Below are positions 1 to 6,827 of a stretch of DNA of 7,134 nucleotides, piece after piece. A program made the translations under genes and the position numbers. The DNA is taken from the NCBI GenBank assembly GCA_905212215.1, contig CAJMDR010000106.1, positions 1 to 7,134 of the forward strand. Direction: 5' to 3'. This DNA is from an uncultured Porphyromonadaceae bacterium. Its GTDB lineage: Bacteria; Bacteroidota; Bacteroidia; Bacteroidales; Muribaculaceae. The stretch's first letter is position 1, and every line of letters starts with the position of its first letter. The notes under the pieces are model-generated. The model ran no database searches. It was given only the letters and a program-made list of their open reading frames with translations, and was not told the DNA's origin.

Positions 1-1
1 G

Positions 2-463
2 ACTCCCGGCAACGTACCAGAGGAACCGGAGAAGAATCCCATTGAGACTGCCATCGAACAGACAAGCGGGAACACCATCAGTGTGGAGATACCTGAGGAT
101 CTGCTTAATCTCATTCTCAATGGTAGGCCACATACGCAGACTCAGACTCATAAAACCCCGGTAAAGCCTAAGAAACCCAAAGTAGGCAAGATTCAGGGCT
201 ACAGAGTGCAAGTTTTCAGCGATGGCCGCAATCCGACAACTCTCGGCGCCAGAGCAAGGGCACGAGGAAACGCAATTGTTGCCCGTTTCCCGAAATACCG
301 CGGACAAGTCTATACCTTCTCTTCCTCACCAAACTGGTATTGTCGTGTCGGCAACTTCCGCACAGCGGCAGAAGCCAACGCCGCATTGTCAGAACTTAAA
401 CGTGCTTTCCCGGCCTATGCCGGCGAAATGCGCACTGTATCTTGTACAGTAATCATACGATAA
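2..463 (+). CDS. SPOR-domain protein, C-terminal part (5' end outside window)
   Basis: The frame is open from the first bases of the window to the TAA at 461-463, so 153 residues are visible and the true start lies upstream. A GTG at base 83 is in frame, but the open frame before it reads as ordinary protein, so I do not take it as the start. The visible N-terminal part is acidic and proline/glutamate-rich. A hydrophobic helix-like segment (IPEDLLNLIL) and a basic K/P-rich linker follow. The last 85 or so residues form a SPOR domain: GYRVQVFSDG near its start and WYCRVGNFRTAAEANAAL near its end are the typical beta-strand and helix pieces. SPOR domains bind septal peptidoglycan stripped of stem peptides, so an envelope or cell-division role is expected. 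Whether there is a signal peptide or lipobox cannot be seen. The gene ends 1 base before folE, an adjacency I recall from Bacteroides genomes. Confidence 0.9.
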   Translation, partial: TPGNVPEEPEKNPIETAIEQTSGNTISVEIPEDLLNLILNGRPHTQTQTHKTPVKPKKPKVGKIQGYRVQVFSDGRNPTTLGARARARGNAIVARFPKYRGQVYTFSSSPNWYCRVGNFRTAAEANAALSELKRAFPAYAGEMRTVSCTVIIR

Positions 464-464
464 A

Positions 465-1052
465 GTGAGCCGAAAAGAACGTCATGATCCGGCATTGGTA
501 GCCGAACTCGCCTCGCATTATGAAGCCATTCTCCGCCTTCTCGGCGAAGATCCGCAGCGCGAGGGGTTGAAGAAAACCCCTGTCCGTGCAGCAAAGGCCA
601 TGATAGATCTTACCGTTGGCTATCATCTTGACCCAAAGGAACTGATGCAGAAAGCCATCTTTTCTCACACTGGATCAAGTATGGTGATAGTCCGTGACAT
701 AGAATTTTATTCACTCTGCGAACATCATATTTTACCATTTTTCGGAACGGTTACCGTAGGTTACATTCCCGACGGTAAAATAGTAGGTCTAAGCAAGCTG
801 CCGCGTGTAGTAGATGCTTTTGCCCGACGGCTTCAGGTGCAGGAACATCTCACAGCACAAATCTGTCAGGAAGTAGCAGCGGCAATGCCAAATAAAGGAG
901 TTATAGTGGCGTGTACGGCAGAACACCTTTGCATGAAGATGCGAGGAGTTGAAAAGCAACAATCTGCCACCACAACTTTTGAATATACCGGAGCATTTGC
1001 CAACAGTCCGGAATTAAGAGCGGAATTCCGAAGTCTGGCAGGAATGGACTAA
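465..1052 (+). CDS. folE: GTP cyclohydrolase I
   Basis: The product converts GTP to 7,8-dihydroneopterin triphosphate and formate, the first step of tetrahydrofolate and pterin synthesis, in the cytoplasm. The 195-residue protein has the usual length for the single-domain homodecameric enzyme. The zinc and catalytic residues are all present: Cys85 and His88 in SLCEHHILPFFG, and Cys156 with His154 in TAEHLCMKMRGV. The 71-residue spacing between the two cysteines equals that of E. coli Cys110 and Cys181. LLGEDPQREGLKKTPVRAAKAM (about residues 25 to 46) is the characteristic N-terminal helix region. The start is a GTG 1 base after the stop of the SPOR gene. It fits the length of homologues, and no ATG lies nearby in frame. 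No Shine-Dalgarno sequence is obvious, which is normal for Bacteroidota. Translation may be coupled to the gene before it. Confidence 0.97.
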   Translation: MSRKERHDPALVAELASHYEAILRLLGEDPQREGLKKTPVRAAKAMIDLTVGYHLDPKELMQKAIFSHTGSSMVIVRDIEFYSLCEHHILPFFGTVTVGYIPDGKIVGLSKLPRVVDAFARRLQVQEHLTAQICQEVAAAMPNKGVIVACTAEHLCMKMRGVEKQQSATTTFEYTGAFANSPELRAEFRSLAGMD

Positions 1053-1127
1053 TCCCACGGCAACAACGACAAGGACCTTAAACAGCAATCAGATACCGGC
1101 AACACAACCAACAAATCGACATCGGAA

Positions 1128-2864
1128 ATGAAAGGCGAATGGAACTATCAACCACTTACTCCACAGCAGAAACAGTCTGCTGCGGAGATTAATGCCTCCA
1201 CCGGTGTTGGAACCGCAATCTCTGAACTGCTTGTGCGCCGCCATGTGCAGACTCCTAAAGAGGCTGAACAGTTCTTCGCCCCCTCGCTGTCTGACTTGCA
1301 TAACCCATTCCTGATGCCAGATATGGACAAGGCTGTTCACAGGCTCAACAAAGCCATGGGAGCCAAGGAACGCATCATGATTTATGGTGATTATGATGTG
1401 GACGGCACTACTGCAGTTTCTCTCGTGTACAAGTATCTGCAGAACTATTATTCGAATATTGAGTACTATATCCCCACCCGCTATGAGGAAGGTTACGGCA
1501 TCTCCCTTAAAAGCATAGATTATGCGGCCGGCAGGGATGTAAAACTCATCATCGTCCTTGACTGCGGTATAAAAGCTATTGAAGAAATAGCATACGCCAA
1601 AACCAAGGGAATAGATTTTATTATCTGCGACCACCATGTTCCTGACCCGGAATTACCTGCAGCTGCCGCTATTTTGAATCCCAAGATGCCGGGAAGCACC
1701 TATCCCTGTCCTCATCTCAGTGGTTGTGGAGTCGGATTCAAGTTCATGCAGGCTTTTGCAAAAAGCAACGGACTGGAAAACCATAATGAGCTTGAAAGCC
1801 TACTTGACTTAGTTGCGGTAAGCATCGCGGCCGACATTGTACCTATAACTGGAGAGAACCGCATCATGGCATACCATGGAATGCGGAGGATTAACATGAA
1901 TCCCAACCTCGGTCTGCGTTCCATAATAAGGACTTGCAAACTCACGAACAAGGACATTACCATCAGCGATGTCATCTTCAAGATAGGTCCTCGCATAAAC
2001 GCTTCAGGACGCATGCAAAGCGGCATAGAGGCAGTTGACCTCATGGTAAGCCGCGATCTTCATGACGCCTACGAAAAAGGTAGGGCGATAGACCAATATA
2101 ACAAGGACCGCAAGGAACTTGACAAACGCATAACCCTCGAAGCCAACAATCTGATTGAGAAGGATGTAAGCATTGTACAGGGCAAACGGTCTATTGTCAT
2201 TTATAATAAGGATTGGCACAAAGGTATAATTGGCATTGTGGCTTCACGCCTTACAGAGCTTTATTATAAACCAGCCGTAGTGCTGACTTTCAGCAACGGC
2301 ATGGCAACAGGAAGTTCCCGCTCTGTGCAAGGGTTCGACATTTATTCAGCTGTAAATTCCACCCGCGATTTGCTTGAGAATTTCGGGGGCCATACTTATG
2401 CAGTTGGACTCTCGTTAAAGGAAGAGAATATACCTGAATTCTCACGTCGTTTTGAGGAATATGTGGTCAAACATATCCGTCCTGACCAGCTATCGCCTCA
2501 AACAGTAATAGACGCCTGCATATCGTTCTCCGACATAACTCCGGAATTTCTCGCCTTATTAAAGAAATTCAATCCTTACGGACCGGGGAACCAAAAACCG
2601 GTATTCATGACCCGAGGAGTGTTCGATTTCGGCACATCGAAACTGGTAGGCAAGAACATGGAGCACATCAAACTGGAATTGGAAGACAATTCCACTTCGC
2701 GTGTGCTTAACGCCATTGCTTTCAATATGGCACCCTATTTCGAGCATATCCATACCCATAAGCCTATGGATATTGTCTATACCATAGAACAGACAAAGCA
2801 TAACAAATCGGGTCTTAATTCTATCCAGCTCATGATAAAGGACATGCGTCCTTCAGAATCGTGA
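1128..2864 (+). CDS. recJ: single-stranded-DNA-specific 5'-3' exonuclease RecJ
   Basis: RecJ degrades single-stranded DNA from 5' ends in RecF-pathway recombination, mismatch repair and base-excision repair. At 578 residues it matches the family (E. coli about 577). The metal-binding motifs of the DHH phosphoesterase core are visible: GDYDVDGT (87-94), VLDCG with Asp145, DHH (168-170), and Asp236 in SIAADIVPI. GPRINASGRM (287-296) follows. The DHHA1 half holds WHKG (363-366), GSSRS (395-399) and GGH (420-422). Residues about 495 to 572 look like the C-terminal OB-fold. The residue after GGHTYA is Val426 where the family usually has Ala; this is a minor change. The start is ATG 1128. The 25 codons between the folE stop and this ATG are open but contain no usable start codon. 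The stop overlaps the recQ start by 4 bases. Confidence 0.97.
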   Translation: MKGEWNYQPLTPQQKQSAAEINASTGVGTAISELLVRRHVQTPKEAEQFFAPSLSDLHNPFLMPDMDKAVHRLNKAMGAKERIMIYGDYDVDGTTAVSLVYKYLQNYYSNIEYYIPTRYEEGYGISLKSIDYAAGRDVKLIIVLDCGIKAIEEIAYAKTKGIDFIICDHHVPDPELPAAAAILNPKMPGSTYPCPHLSGCGVGFKFMQAFAKSNGLENHNELESLLDLVAVSIAADIVPITGENRIMAYHGMRRINMNPNLGLRSIIRTCKLTNKDITISDVIFKIGPRINASGRMQSGIEAVDLMVSRDLHDAYEKGRAIDQYNKDRKELDKRITLEANNLIEKDVSIVQGKRSIVIYNKDWHKGIIGIVASRLTELYYKPAVVLTFSNGMATGSSRSVQGFDIYSAVNSTRDLLENFGGHTYAVGLSLKEENIPEFSRRFEEYVVKHIRPDQLSPQTVIDACISFSDITPEFLALLKKFNPYGPGNQKPVFMTRGVFDFGTSKLVGKNMEHIKLELEDNSTSRVLNAIAFNMAPYFEHIHTHKPMDIVYTIEQTKHNKSGLNSIQLMIKDMRPSES

Positions 2865-4777
2865 CCCCTCTTGAACTTTTGCAGAAACGGTGGGGCTATG
2901 AAGCTTTCCGCCCGTTGCAGGCTGAGATAATAGATTCTATACTTTCCGGCAACGATACCTTAGGGCTGCTTCCAACGGGAGGCGGAAAATCCATAACCTT
3001 CCAGATTCCGGGGTTACTTCTTCCAGGACTGACTCTTGTAATAACGCCGCTTGTCTCCTTGATGAAAGATCAGGTAGACAACCTTAAAAGACGAAGCATT
3101 CCGGCAGTGAGCCTGTTCTCAGGAATGACAGCTAAAGAAGCAAGGATGGCTGAAGACAGGCTGGCATCTAAGAAATGTAAATTCCTCTATGTTGCGCCCG
3201 AAAGGTTACGCAGTGACCATTTCAGGTATATGCTTCAACGACTCGGCATCAGCCTTCTGGTGGTAGATGAAGCTCATTGCATATCGCAATGGGGATATGA
3301 TTTTCGCCCCTCTTATCTTCAAATAGGTGAGCTGAGGAAAATTTTGCCCGGCGTTCCTTGTCTTGCTCTTACAGCTACGGCAACCCCCAAGGTAGCCGAT
3401 GACATTCGCCATCAACTTTGCTTCGGAAAAAATTCCAATACATTTCAGTCAAGTTTTTCCCGCAGGAATCTTCAATATATAGTTCGTGAGGCACCAGAGA
3501 AAGTAAATCAAATTATACACATTTTACAGCGTACACAAGGCTCAACAATAATATATGCTCGCTCAAGGGTAAAGACACATGAGTTGGCCGACCACATATC
3601 GCAATTTGACATTTCAGCTACATACTATCATGCCGGGCTTGAACCGGATGAGAAAGCATTAAGACAACAACGCTGGAAAAACGGCGCCATAAGGGTTATG
3701 GTAGCTACTAATGCATTCGGCATGGGCATAGACAAATCAGATGTACGGTTAGTGATTCATGCCGACCCACCGCCTTCGCTTGAAGAATATTATCAGGAAG
3801 CAGGCAGAGCAGGTCGCGATGGTCTGCGCTCCTATGCTGTCCTACTTCGTAATGACAAGGATAAGGCGACACTGAAAAGACGCCTTACGGAAGCTTTTCC
3901 TGACAAGAAATTAATTCTAAAGATTTACGAGAGAGTCTGTAATTTCCTTCATATCGCATTGGGTGAGGGAGAAAATCGCCTCTACCCTTTCAACCTTGAT
4001 GAGTTCTGCGAGACCTTCGGGATGCAGGCTCGACAGGTAAAAGCGGCACTGAAGATACTTACAATCTCTGACTGGATGACATTCCTCGAAGAAACGGATT
4101 CACCACCACGAGTAATGATTATCTGCGAGAGAAACGAGCTTTTCAATATAAGGATGTCGTGGACAGCCGACAAGGTGCTTCAACTGTTGTTACGCAATTA
4201 CTCCGGTCTTTTTACTGACTTCGCTAATATCTCGGAACAATTGCTCGCAGGAAAAGGTAACCTTACGGTGGAGAATGTTCTTGAGGCATTGATAGAATTG
4301 TCGCGACTGAAAGTGATTCATTTCATCCCACGTCGCCGGACTCCTTATATAATTCTTCCCCGCCGTCGTGAGGAACCACGATATGTGCAGATAACCAAGA
4401 ACGCATACGAAGGCAGAAGGGCTGTGATGAAAGAGAAAATAGACGCTGTCATGGATTATGCATTTAATTCCAAGAGTTGTCGTGTGGCAAGAATGCTGAC
4501 TTATTTCGGAGAACGTGAAGACAAAGATTGCGGTACATGCGATGTATGTCTTTCAAAACGTCGACGCACCCTCAGCGATATAGATCTTGCAAAAGCACTT
4601 CTGAACATAATAGCGAAATCAAAATATCCTTGTCGGCAAATAGTGCTTGAACAGAAATTTCCGGCGTATAGGCTAAAAGTAGCTGAAATTTTGCGTCATC
4701 TGACAGAAGAAGGATATATTGTTGCCAATCACTTAGGCTACAGTATTCCTGACAAAGATTCAAATTATTCTTTGTAA
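2861..4777 (+). CDS. recQ: ATP-dependent DNA helicase RecQ, long Bacteroidota-type form
   Basis: This is a superfamily 2 3'-to-5' helicase that unwinds recombination intermediates and stalled forks, making single strands for RecJ. Motif 0 is FRPLQ (16-20), Walker A GGGKS (40-44) and Walker B DEAH (136-139). The RecQ-specific aromatic-rich loop is SQWGYDFRP (142-150), motif III TATAT (171-175) and motif VI QEAGRAGRDG (312-321). Four zinc-binding cysteines are C540, C557, C560 and C563, with the C-x16-C-x2-C-x2-C spacing of E. coli RecQ. In E. coli this cluster starts near residue 380. Here about 200 residues (340 to 539) separate it from the helicase core, including stretches that look like winged-helix folds (ALKILTISDW, LEALIELSRLKVIHFI). 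The tail 565-638 also resembles a small winged helix. There is no clear HRDC domain. The GTG start overlaps the recJ TGA (GTGA), implying coupled translation. I assign recQ because of the aromatic-rich loop and the cysteine cluster. Confidence 0.93.
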   Translation: MTPLELLQKRWGYEAFRPLQAEIIDSILSGNDTLGLLPTGGGKSITFQIPGLLLPGLTLVITPLVSLMKDQVDNLKRRSIPAVSLFSGMTAKEARMAEDRLASKKCKFLYVAPERLRSDHFRYMLQRLGISLLVVDEAHCISQWGYDFRPSYLQIGELRKILPGVPCLALTATATPKVADDIRHQLCFGKNSNTFQSSFSRRNLQYIVREAPEKVNQIIHILQRTQGSTIIYARSRVKTHELADHISQFDISATYYHAGLEPDEKALRQQRWKNGAIRVMVATNAFGMGIDKSDVRLVIHADPPPSLEEYYQEAGRAGRDGLRSYAVLLRNDKDKATLKRRLTEAFPDKKLILKIYERVCNFLHIALGEGENRLYPFNLDEFCETFGMQARQVKAALKILTISDWMTFLEETDSPPRVMIICERNELFNIRMSWTADKVLQLLLRNYSGLFTDFANISEQLLAGKGNLTVENVLEALIELSRLKVIHFIPRRRTPYIILPRRREEPRYVQITKNAYEGRRAVMKEKIDAVMDYAFNSKSCRVARMLTYFGEREDKDCGTCDVCLSKRRRTLSDIDLAKALLNIIAKSKYPCRQIVLEQKFPAYRLKVAEILRHLTEEGYIVANHLGYSIPDKDSNYSL

Positions 4778-4791
4778 GGCACAAGAACAAC

Positions 4792-4833
4792 AAACAACGG
4801 CTTCATCCTTAATAGTTGGTGAAGCCGTTGTTT
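4792..4833. terminator. bidirectional intrinsic terminator between recQ and the transporter gene
   Basis: A perfect 14-bp inverted repeat (AAACAACGGCTTCA at 4792-4805, complement at 4820-4833) surrounds a 14-base loop. Two more base pairs (one G-U) are possible inside the loop. It lies 14 bases after the recQ stop and 58 bases beyond the stop of the convergent transporter gene. On the + strand the stem runs into T-rich sequence (TTTACTATTTTT). On the - strand it runs into GTTTGTTGTTCTTG. Both sides are therefore U-rich in RNA, as expected for a shared terminator of converging genes. Confidence 0.85.
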
Positions 4834-4891
4834 ACTATTTTTACTCAGCTGATTGATGCTGAAGTTACTGTTTCTTTGAGTTTGTCTGTAA

Positions 4892-6739
4892 TCAGATTTC
4901 CATATTGTCTACCGGGTCCTCTTTCGGCACTGCGGTATCAATAGCTTTCTCTTTTATGAAGGATACACAGAATGCACCGATAGCCAATGAGATGCCAGCC
5001 AATATCATCATGATATACTGAGGTGCAAGCTGTCCTTCCGTGCTGAAGAGTGTGAGCAACCATCCGCCTGCCAATGCACCTACAATCTGCGGGATAGTTA
5101 TAGAGCAGTTGAAAAGGCCGAGATAGGCACCTATGTTTCCACCCTTAAGAGAGTTGGTAAGGATAGTGAAGGGCCAGGCAAGCATAGCGGCCCAAGCGCA
5201 ACCTATCAGCAGGAAGGGGATGAAAAGCAACCACGGATTAGTGATGAATGCTACTCCCACAAATCCTATAGCACCAAGGATCAGGCTTAGTGAATACGAG
5301 AATTTGCGACTTCCTATGCGGGGAAGGAGCATTGCCCAGATTACACTGCCAACCGCCTGGACTGCGAACAGAATACCTACCCAGTCGCCGGCATCGTTGT
5401 AAGGCTTGGATGCAGTGTTCAGGTCAATCTTGGTTGTGAAGGTCGCTCCGTTGCGGTCTGCTATCTTGTAGTCATGCTTATCCTCGATTACGAGCGCCCC
5501 GGTCTTCTTGTCTTTTGCCAACAAAGAAGCCACAGTGAGTGTGAACGGTCCGTTGATCTGACTTAGGTAATCCTTTACATATACCGGCTTGCCCTCGGTG
5601 TTGACAGCCTTACCGTCAAGTATGAGACTGTTTTCTCCAAGTTGCAGTGGCTTCCCGAAGCTTATAAGATCTATGCCGTTGTTGTCTGCCTGGATGAGAT
5701 GATCTTTCACGACTGTCTGATCACCGATATTCACGGTTTTGGCAGGGAAGAACACACCCCCTATGTCAACGCCCTGAACAGCCAGTTTGCCGGCCTCTAC
5801 AATAGGCACTGTATCATTGATGAGAAGGTATTTTCCACTATATGTTTGCTGTCCTTCTGCATCATTTACCTGCAGGCCGGTAACACGTTCAACCTCAGGA
5901 GTGTTAAAGGCTTTATGTGCAACGGTACCGGTTGTATAAGTCCACATGAAGAGGAAAGCGAACCAACAGAAGAACTGCACAAGGCTGACAGTCCAGAATG
6001 TGGAGGGAGCATGGATGAGCAGTTTGATGAGATTGGTTTTCTCCTTTGGTTTCCCAGCTGTATCATCGATACCGTTATACTCGTTGTAGAGTTTCGGTGG
6101 CCACTCTTTGATTTTCACCATTGAATAGATGACACAAAGAATGAGAATGGCTGCGCCAAGATAGAATGACCATATCACCGAAGGAGGTACCTGCCCTTCC
6201 GGAGCGGTTGCCTTTATGCCAACCCAGGTCAGCACAAAGGGGAACACATATCCCACAATGGAACCGGCATTGCAAAGGAAACTCTGAATAGAGTATGCTT
6301 TTGCTTTCTGCTTTTCGTTTACCATATCTCCTACCAGCATCTTGAACGGCTGCATGGCCATGTTGATGCTTGTATCGAGCATCATAAGAGCTATGATACC
6401 CATGAGTATTGCACCGCTTACCGTCAGGCCGAAACTGCCGGCATTAGGTAACAGACACATGACTATGACAGCTGTCACGGCACCTACGATGAGATAAGGT
6501 AATCTACGTCCGAAACGATTCCATGTATGGTCGCTCAGGGTACCTACGATAGGTTGAACCAGAAGCCCCATCAATGGAGGTAGAATCCAGAAGTAGCTCA
6601 AGTCATGCGGATCCGCACCGATTGTTGCGAAGATACGCGATACGTTCGCACTTTGAAGTGCATAGGCAATCTGCACCCCGAAGAATCCGAAACTCAGATT
6701 CCATAAGCGCCAAAAGCCTAAATCGGGTTTTGTTTTCAT
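4892..6739 (-). CDS. MFS sugar transporter, SLC45/sucrose-transporter type, with large periplasmic insertion
   Basis: This is an inner-membrane secondary transporter, probably a proton-coupled disaccharide or sugar importer. The 615 residues show about twelve membrane segments. Approximate positions for six are 14-36, 48-68, 82-98, 103-122, 152-174 and 188-208. The other six are near 249-270, 452-472, 481-500, 503-528, 535-562 and 575-596. Between helices 2 and 3 lies SDHTWNRFGRRLPYL (69-83), carrying the RxGRR signature of the SLC45/sucrose-transporter group. Relatives as I recall them have about 440 to 500 residues. The excess is one polar, beta-rich block from about 281 to 447, between helices 7 and 8. 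With a cytoplasmic N-terminus that loop is periplasmic. The segment after it, PYNDAGDWVGILF, is typical family sequence, so the block looks like a clean insertion. The ATG at 6739-6737 precedes a normal N-terminus. The substrate cannot be named: no glycosidase or phosphorylase neighbour is visible. Confidence 0.88.
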   Translation of the reverse strand: MKTKPDLGFWRLWNLSFGFFGVQIAYALQSANVSRIFATIGADPHDLSYFWILPPLMGLLVQPIVGTLSDHTWNRFGRRLPYLIVGAVTAVIVMCLLPNAGSFGLTVSGAILMGIIALMMLDTSINMAMQPFKMLVGDMVNEKQKAKAYSIQSFLCNAGSIVGYVFPFVLTWVGIKATAPEGQVPPSVIWSFYLGAAILILCVIYSMVKIKEWPPKLYNEYNGIDDTAGKPKEKTNLIKLLIHAPSTFWTVSLVQFFCWFAFLFMWTYTTGTVAHKAFNTPEVERVTGLQVNDAEGQQTYSGKYLLINDTVPIVEAGKLAVQGVDIGGVFFPAKTVNIGDQTVVKDHLIQADNNGIDLISFGKPLQLGENSLILDGKAVNTEGKPVYVKDYLSQINGPFTLTVASLLAKDKKTGALVIEDKHDYKIADRNGATFTTKIDLNTASKPYNDAGDWVGILFAVQAVGSVIWAMLLPRIGSRKFSYSLSLILGAIGFVGVAFITNPWLLFIPFLLIGCAWAAMLAWPFTILTNSLKGGNIGAYLGLFNCSITIPQIVGALAGGWLLTLFSTEGQLAPQYIMMILAGISLAIGAFCVSFIKEKAIDTAVPKEDPVDNMEI

Positions 6740-6760
6740 GTAAGATTTATTAGTTAAGTC

Positions 6761-6793
6761 AAATAACAGACGAGACTAAAATGTCTGTTATTT
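6761..6793. promoter_or_regulatory. inverted repeat upstream of the transporter gene; candidate operator or weak terminator
   Basis: AAATAACAGAC (6761-6771) and GTCTGTTATTT (6783-6793) form a perfect 11-bp inverted repeat around an 11-base spacer. The octamer TAAGATTT occurs on both sides, at 6741-6748 and 6793-6800. The site lies 21 bases upstream of the transporter ATG and 34 bases past the nfo stop, in an 88-base AT-rich spacer. It could be a repressor operator or 5'-leader hairpin for the transporter, or an nfo terminator. The last is less likely because, read on the - strand, the stem is followed by GACTTAAC rather than a U run. I found no convincing Bacteroidota promoter (TTTG near -33 with TAnnTTTG near -7) in the spacer. 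Confidence 0.45.
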
Positions 6794-6827
6794 AAGATTT
6801 TTTACTCTGTAGTTGTTTGTTTAGTAG

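Noticed and set aside
83..463. A complete 126-residue SPOR gene starting at GTG 83
   Set aside because: The frame is open to the left edge of the window and the upstream residues look like real protein, so the gene is partial.
1089..1637. 182-codon open frame on the - strand opposite recJ
   Set aside because: It lies wholly antisense to well-conserved recJ sequence, its translation resembles no family I know, and the recJ motifs explain the DNA.
4845..4862. Small inverted repeat TCAGC / GCTGA with an 8-base loop near the transporter stop
   Set aside because: With only 5-bp arms it is expected by chance, and the 14-bp hairpin next to it already accounts for termination.
5642..6124. 160-codon open frame on the + strand opposite the transporter insertion
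   Set aside because: It is antisense to the transporter and overlaps helices 6 and 7 as well as the insertion. The translation has no recognisable domain and is best explained as a shadow frame.
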